Shown: one piece after another, positions 59,737 to 61,675 of the stretch
Numbering within the stretch: position 1 is the stretch's first letter
How the letters are laid out: the number at the start of each line of letters is the position of its first letter
NCBI GenBank assembly: GCA_030627085.1
Contig: DAOUSS010000001.1
Location: forward strand, 1-61,675
From: Candidatus Stahliibacteriota bacterium
GTDB lineage: Bacteria > Hydrothermota > UBA3073
Length of the DNA: 61,675 bases
Direction of reading: 5' to 3'
Translations under genes and position numbers: made by a program
Notes under the pieces: generated by a model
Databases searched by the model: none
Told to the model about the DNA's origin: nothing
What the model saw: only the letters and a program-made list of their open reading frames with translations

Positions 59737-60066
59737 TTAAGCTTTACTTTTACCCTGATAGACCAGCTCGCACTCTATACAGTCAACTCTGCCACCAATT
59801 GGGGGATGCGGTTTGCGGACTCTTACAGTAAGACTGTTAGGTGTATATCTATCTGCAAGGATGGAGAGAAGTTTCTTTCCTATATCCTCAATGAAGGTAT
59901 AAGAAGAACTTTCCACTGTATCCTTTATTAGATTGTATACTTCTTTCAGATCTACAAATTTATCGGCATCAACGCTCACATCTACATCTATCTCCCTCTT
60001 TCCCTTTCTTTCCTCCTCACTAATGCCTATTTTTGTATACAATTTTATCCCTGATATAGTAAGCAT
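59737..60066 (-). CDS. folB: Dihydroneopterin aldolase (FolB)
   Basis: The 109-residue protein has MLTISGIKLYTKIGISEEER, EIDVDVSVDADKFVDLKEVY, SSSYTFIEDIGKKLLSILAD and the family-typical VRVRKPHPPIGGRVDCIECE. It cleaves dihydroneopterin in folate synthesis. It converges with the Pta-N-like gene (3-bp gap). No other folate genes are nearby, and no consensus promoter was identified upstream. Confidence 0.85.
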   Translation of the reverse strand: MLTISGIKLYTKIGISEEERKGKREIDVDVSVDADKFVDLKEVYNLIKDTVESSSYTFIEDIGKKLLSILADRYTPNSLTVRVRKPHPPIGGRVDCIECELVYQGKSKA

Positions 60067-60386
60067 AATAAAAAAGGTAATTATAAAAGTTTTGGCACTA
60101 ACTGGCTAAAGATAGTAGCATACAGATCTAATCCCCATTATGTTTTTTAGGCAGATTGCAGATTTATTTGTGGGAGGCATCCCCTGATGCCGATAATCCA
60201 ATTGCGGGCAGAGTCAAGGTCAGGAGACCTTCCCCACAAAAAACATACGGGATACCCTTTTCTTTGCTTCGTCCCGCATTTTGCGGGATGAAGACAATAA
60301 ATACAAAACAAGAATACAGCTCAGTATAAGCACCTTTCGAGTGTCAAATCTTTTATAAGCATCTAAAAAAATCGGTCTTTGTGTGT
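60067..60386. other. Intergenic region with repeats, no gene seen
   Basis: It contains the 27-bp direct repeat copy at 60132-60158, GGCATCCCCTGATGCC and GGTCAGGAGACC palindromes, and a strong hairpin GTCCCGCA/TGCGGGAT around 60270-60292 without a T-tract. Confidence 0.6.
60132..60158 (+). repeat. 27-bp direct repeat, copy 1 (with 61610-61636)
   Basis: TCCCCATTATGTTTTTTAGG then CAGATTG is identical at 60132-60158 and 61610-61636. The two copies bracket the patatin-like gene at about 1.5 kb spacing. Confidence 0.85.
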
Positions 60387-61274
60387 TTATCTTCTGAATA
60401 TTTTTCCCAGTCTGTAAAATATCGTTCGTTTCATTTTTCGCCTTATTTCGGGCAAGGCACGAGTTGCCGCTTCTCTCCCTTTTTGAATGCAAAAATCCAG
60501 TTTTCTATAGTCTGCCCAGTGAATATCTTTAACATTCGGCGAGATAACCACATCTGCCTCATCCAATTCTTTCTTTGTCAATCTATATTTTACTATCTCA
60601 TCCACTCTGAAGTTTATATCAAGACCCGTCTTAAATACAGAACAAATTTCCGGTGGCGAAGCCAGATTGGATGTAATAATTAAATCTGCTCCCATCTCTT
60701 TTACTACTCTGACAGGTACATTTTGGGTAGCACCACCATCGACCAAAATACACCCTTCTTTTTCCAGATATGGAAATAATCCAGGTATTGCAATGCTGGC
60801 ATATACTGCAGGAAGAAGAGGCCCCTCATTTATTACGATATCCTTTCCTGTTACGATATCTATCGCGGTCACGCTAAAGCGGATTTTTGTATCCTCAAAT
60901 CTCTTCTCGTTGAGGGTTTCTTCAAGCAATTTTTCTATCTTTTCTCCATCAACAATGAACGGGCGGAATAATGCTTTCCCGTAAGTGTATTTTTCCTTTA
61001 TAAATGTGGTTATCCTCTTTAAGAGGTTGTAATCTCTATTCTCGAATATGCTAATCCCTATATTCTTGAATGTATCGGAAGAGAGAACTTCTTCCGCTTT
61101 TACTTTAAGTAAAGAAGCATCGGGGCTAAGGGAATACATTGCACCAACTACCGCCCCTATACTTGTCCCAGATATAAAGTTAATAGGGATATTCTCTTCC
61201 TGCAGGACCTGCAGCACACCAATATGCGCAAGCCCTTTGGCAGAGCCACCCCCAAGTGCAAGACCGATCTTCAT
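60387..61274 (-). CDS. Patatin-like phospholipase (RssA/NTE-type)
   Basis: The 295-residue protein opens MKIGLALGGGSAKGLAHIGV with the oxyanion-hole GGGxxKG. The nucleophile elbow is FISGTSIGAVVGAMYS (GxSxG) and the catalytic Asp is in CILVDGGATQNVPVRV (DGG/A). It is a Ser-Asp dyad lipid acyl hydrolase, probably acting on membrane phospholipids from the cytoplasmic side. It has its own promoter at 61390-61418. A 27-bp direct repeat lies on each side of the unit. Confidence 0.85.
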   Translation of the reverse strand: MKIGLALGGGSAKGLAHIGVLQVLQEENIPINFISGTSIGAVVGAMYSLSPDASLLKVKAEEVLSSDTFKNIGISIFENRDYNLLKRITTFIKEKYTYGKALFRPFIVDGEKIEKLLEETLNEKRFEDTKIRFSVTAIDIVTGKDIVINEGPLLPAVYASIAIPGLFPYLEKEGCILVDGGATQNVPVRVVKEMGADLIITSNLASPPEICSVFKTGLDINFRVDEIVKYRLTKKELDEADVVISPNVKDIHWADYRKLDFCIQKGREAATRALPEIRRKMKRTIFYRLGKIFRR

Positions 61275-61389
61275 CTTTTATCTCCGGTTATTTATAATCC
61301 CCTATTTCAGCCACTAATTTCACAGATTTCTATATGCCTTTAAAAATAGTTATCTCTGTGTTGATCCCTCCTACAATTCTTTTAATAAA

Positions 61390-61418
61390 AATATACCACA
61401 AAAATACTGTTTTGTCAA
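61390..61418 (-). promoter_or_regulatory. Promoter of the patatin-like gene
   Basis: Minus strand: TTGACA (61413-61418), 17 bp, TATATT (61390-61395). The leader is about 110 nt. Confidence 0.8.
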
Positions 61419-61423
61419 GAAAA

Positions 61424-61636
61424 AAGACACCACGAATTACACAAATCAATCGAATGCACACAAATCTACCTATCGGTAGATAGGTAACATAAAAACACCT
61501 CAAAAATAGGGAATGTCCCAAAGCGTCGTGATAGAAATAGAATGAATCCATTGATACAGGCTTTCGGTTCGGCTGAGCTCACCGAAGTCCAACTTTTTGT
61601 TCATTGGATTCCCCATTATGTTTTTTAGGCAGATTG
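61424..61636. repeat. Right-end repeat cluster of the window
   Basis: In order: ACCACGAATTACACAAATC words, hairpin ACCTATC/GATAGGT (61468-61485), GGGAATGTCCCAAAGCGTCG (inverted relative of 2338-2367), the palindrome shared with 38222-38244 (61565-61587), and the second copy of the 27-bp direct repeat (61610-61636). No gene is seen from 61275 to the end of the window. Confidence 0.75.
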
Positions 61637-61675
61637 TGAGTCGTTGGCGTTAAGATTTCCAGGTGTCTGAGCGAA

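Noticed and set aside
60262..60295. GTCCCGCA/TGCGGGAT hairpin as a terminator
   Set aside because: The stem is strong but neither strand has a T-tract after it.

Overview
The window reads as a chromosomal segment of an uncultured, AT-rich, Gram-negative-type bacterium. Outer-membrane proteins are present: a PorV/PorQ-like barrel, an OprO/P-like porin and a TolC-type channel. They sit beside core bacterial genes (gyrB, trpS, era, gatB, eno, ftsK, fabH, pyrRBC, initiator tRNA). The gene content and the abundant low-complexity 'word' repeats suggest a candidate phylum such as WOR-3/Stahlbacteria or a relative; this placement is an inference and was not tested. Vegetative promoters are easy to read: about fifteen sites match TTGACA-17-TATAAT closely, always with a 17-bp spacer.

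Layout. 1-2.6 kb: an M23 envelope peptidase, a PorV-like protein and an orphan 37-residue MetS-like membrane peptide. 2.8-3.1 kb: a strong promoter followed by a structured leader that ends in an intrinsic terminator. 3.2-13.1 kb: an accessory cluster with a porin, a secreted beta-propeller-like protein, a secreted calcineurin-type phosphoesterase, a two-helix microprotein, a Na+/solute symporter, a DUF89 phosphatase, and a GlpA / FAD-oxidoreductase / DUF1667 trio. Together these look like uptake and oxidation of a glycerol-phosphate-type organophosphate (hypothesis). 13.4-18.3 kb: an orphan FMN-binding protein, a conserved amidotransferase-like membrane protein, maf, a lipoprotein, a DEDDy exonuclease, a ThiE-like protein and an ECF sigma factor. 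18.3-25.2 kb, minus strand: gyrB, prenyl synthase, GT4 glycosyltransferase, an orphan FecCD permease and trpS. 25.2-31.5 kb: a tripartite RND efflux operon carrying an inserted four-helix-bundle (S23/IVS-type) gene between inverted repeats. 32-38.2 kb: era, gatB, TPR lipoprotein, rhomboid protease and enolase. 38.4-49.5 kb: initiator tRNA, a GxxExxY protein, then a surface-polysaccharide cluster (GT2, DUF354, epimerase, CapK-like ligase, GT4, methyltransferase, flippase, YfhO-like). 49.6-61.7 kb: fabH, pyrC-pyrB-pyrR, a UvrD-like helicase, FtsK, a Pta-N/DRTGG-type ATPase, FolB and a patatin-like hydrolase.

The most unusual signal is not a gene family. It is a population of compound inverted repeats built from short recurring words (CACAGAGG, CACGAAT, AAATCAAAA, TTAGGTCA, TTACTGCC). 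They fill intergenic DNA, nest inside one another, flank a four-helix-bundle gene and a GxxExxY gene, mark the edge of a truncated porin copy, and appear to encode in-frame inserts or tails in several proteins. Next in interest are the terminated leader RNA at 2.85-3.05 kb, a duplicated module whose two genes are each bracketed by inverted copies of a Shine-Dalgarno-containing sequence, and a leaderless promoter arrangement at trpS. All functions are read from motifs and neighbours; no database search was possible.
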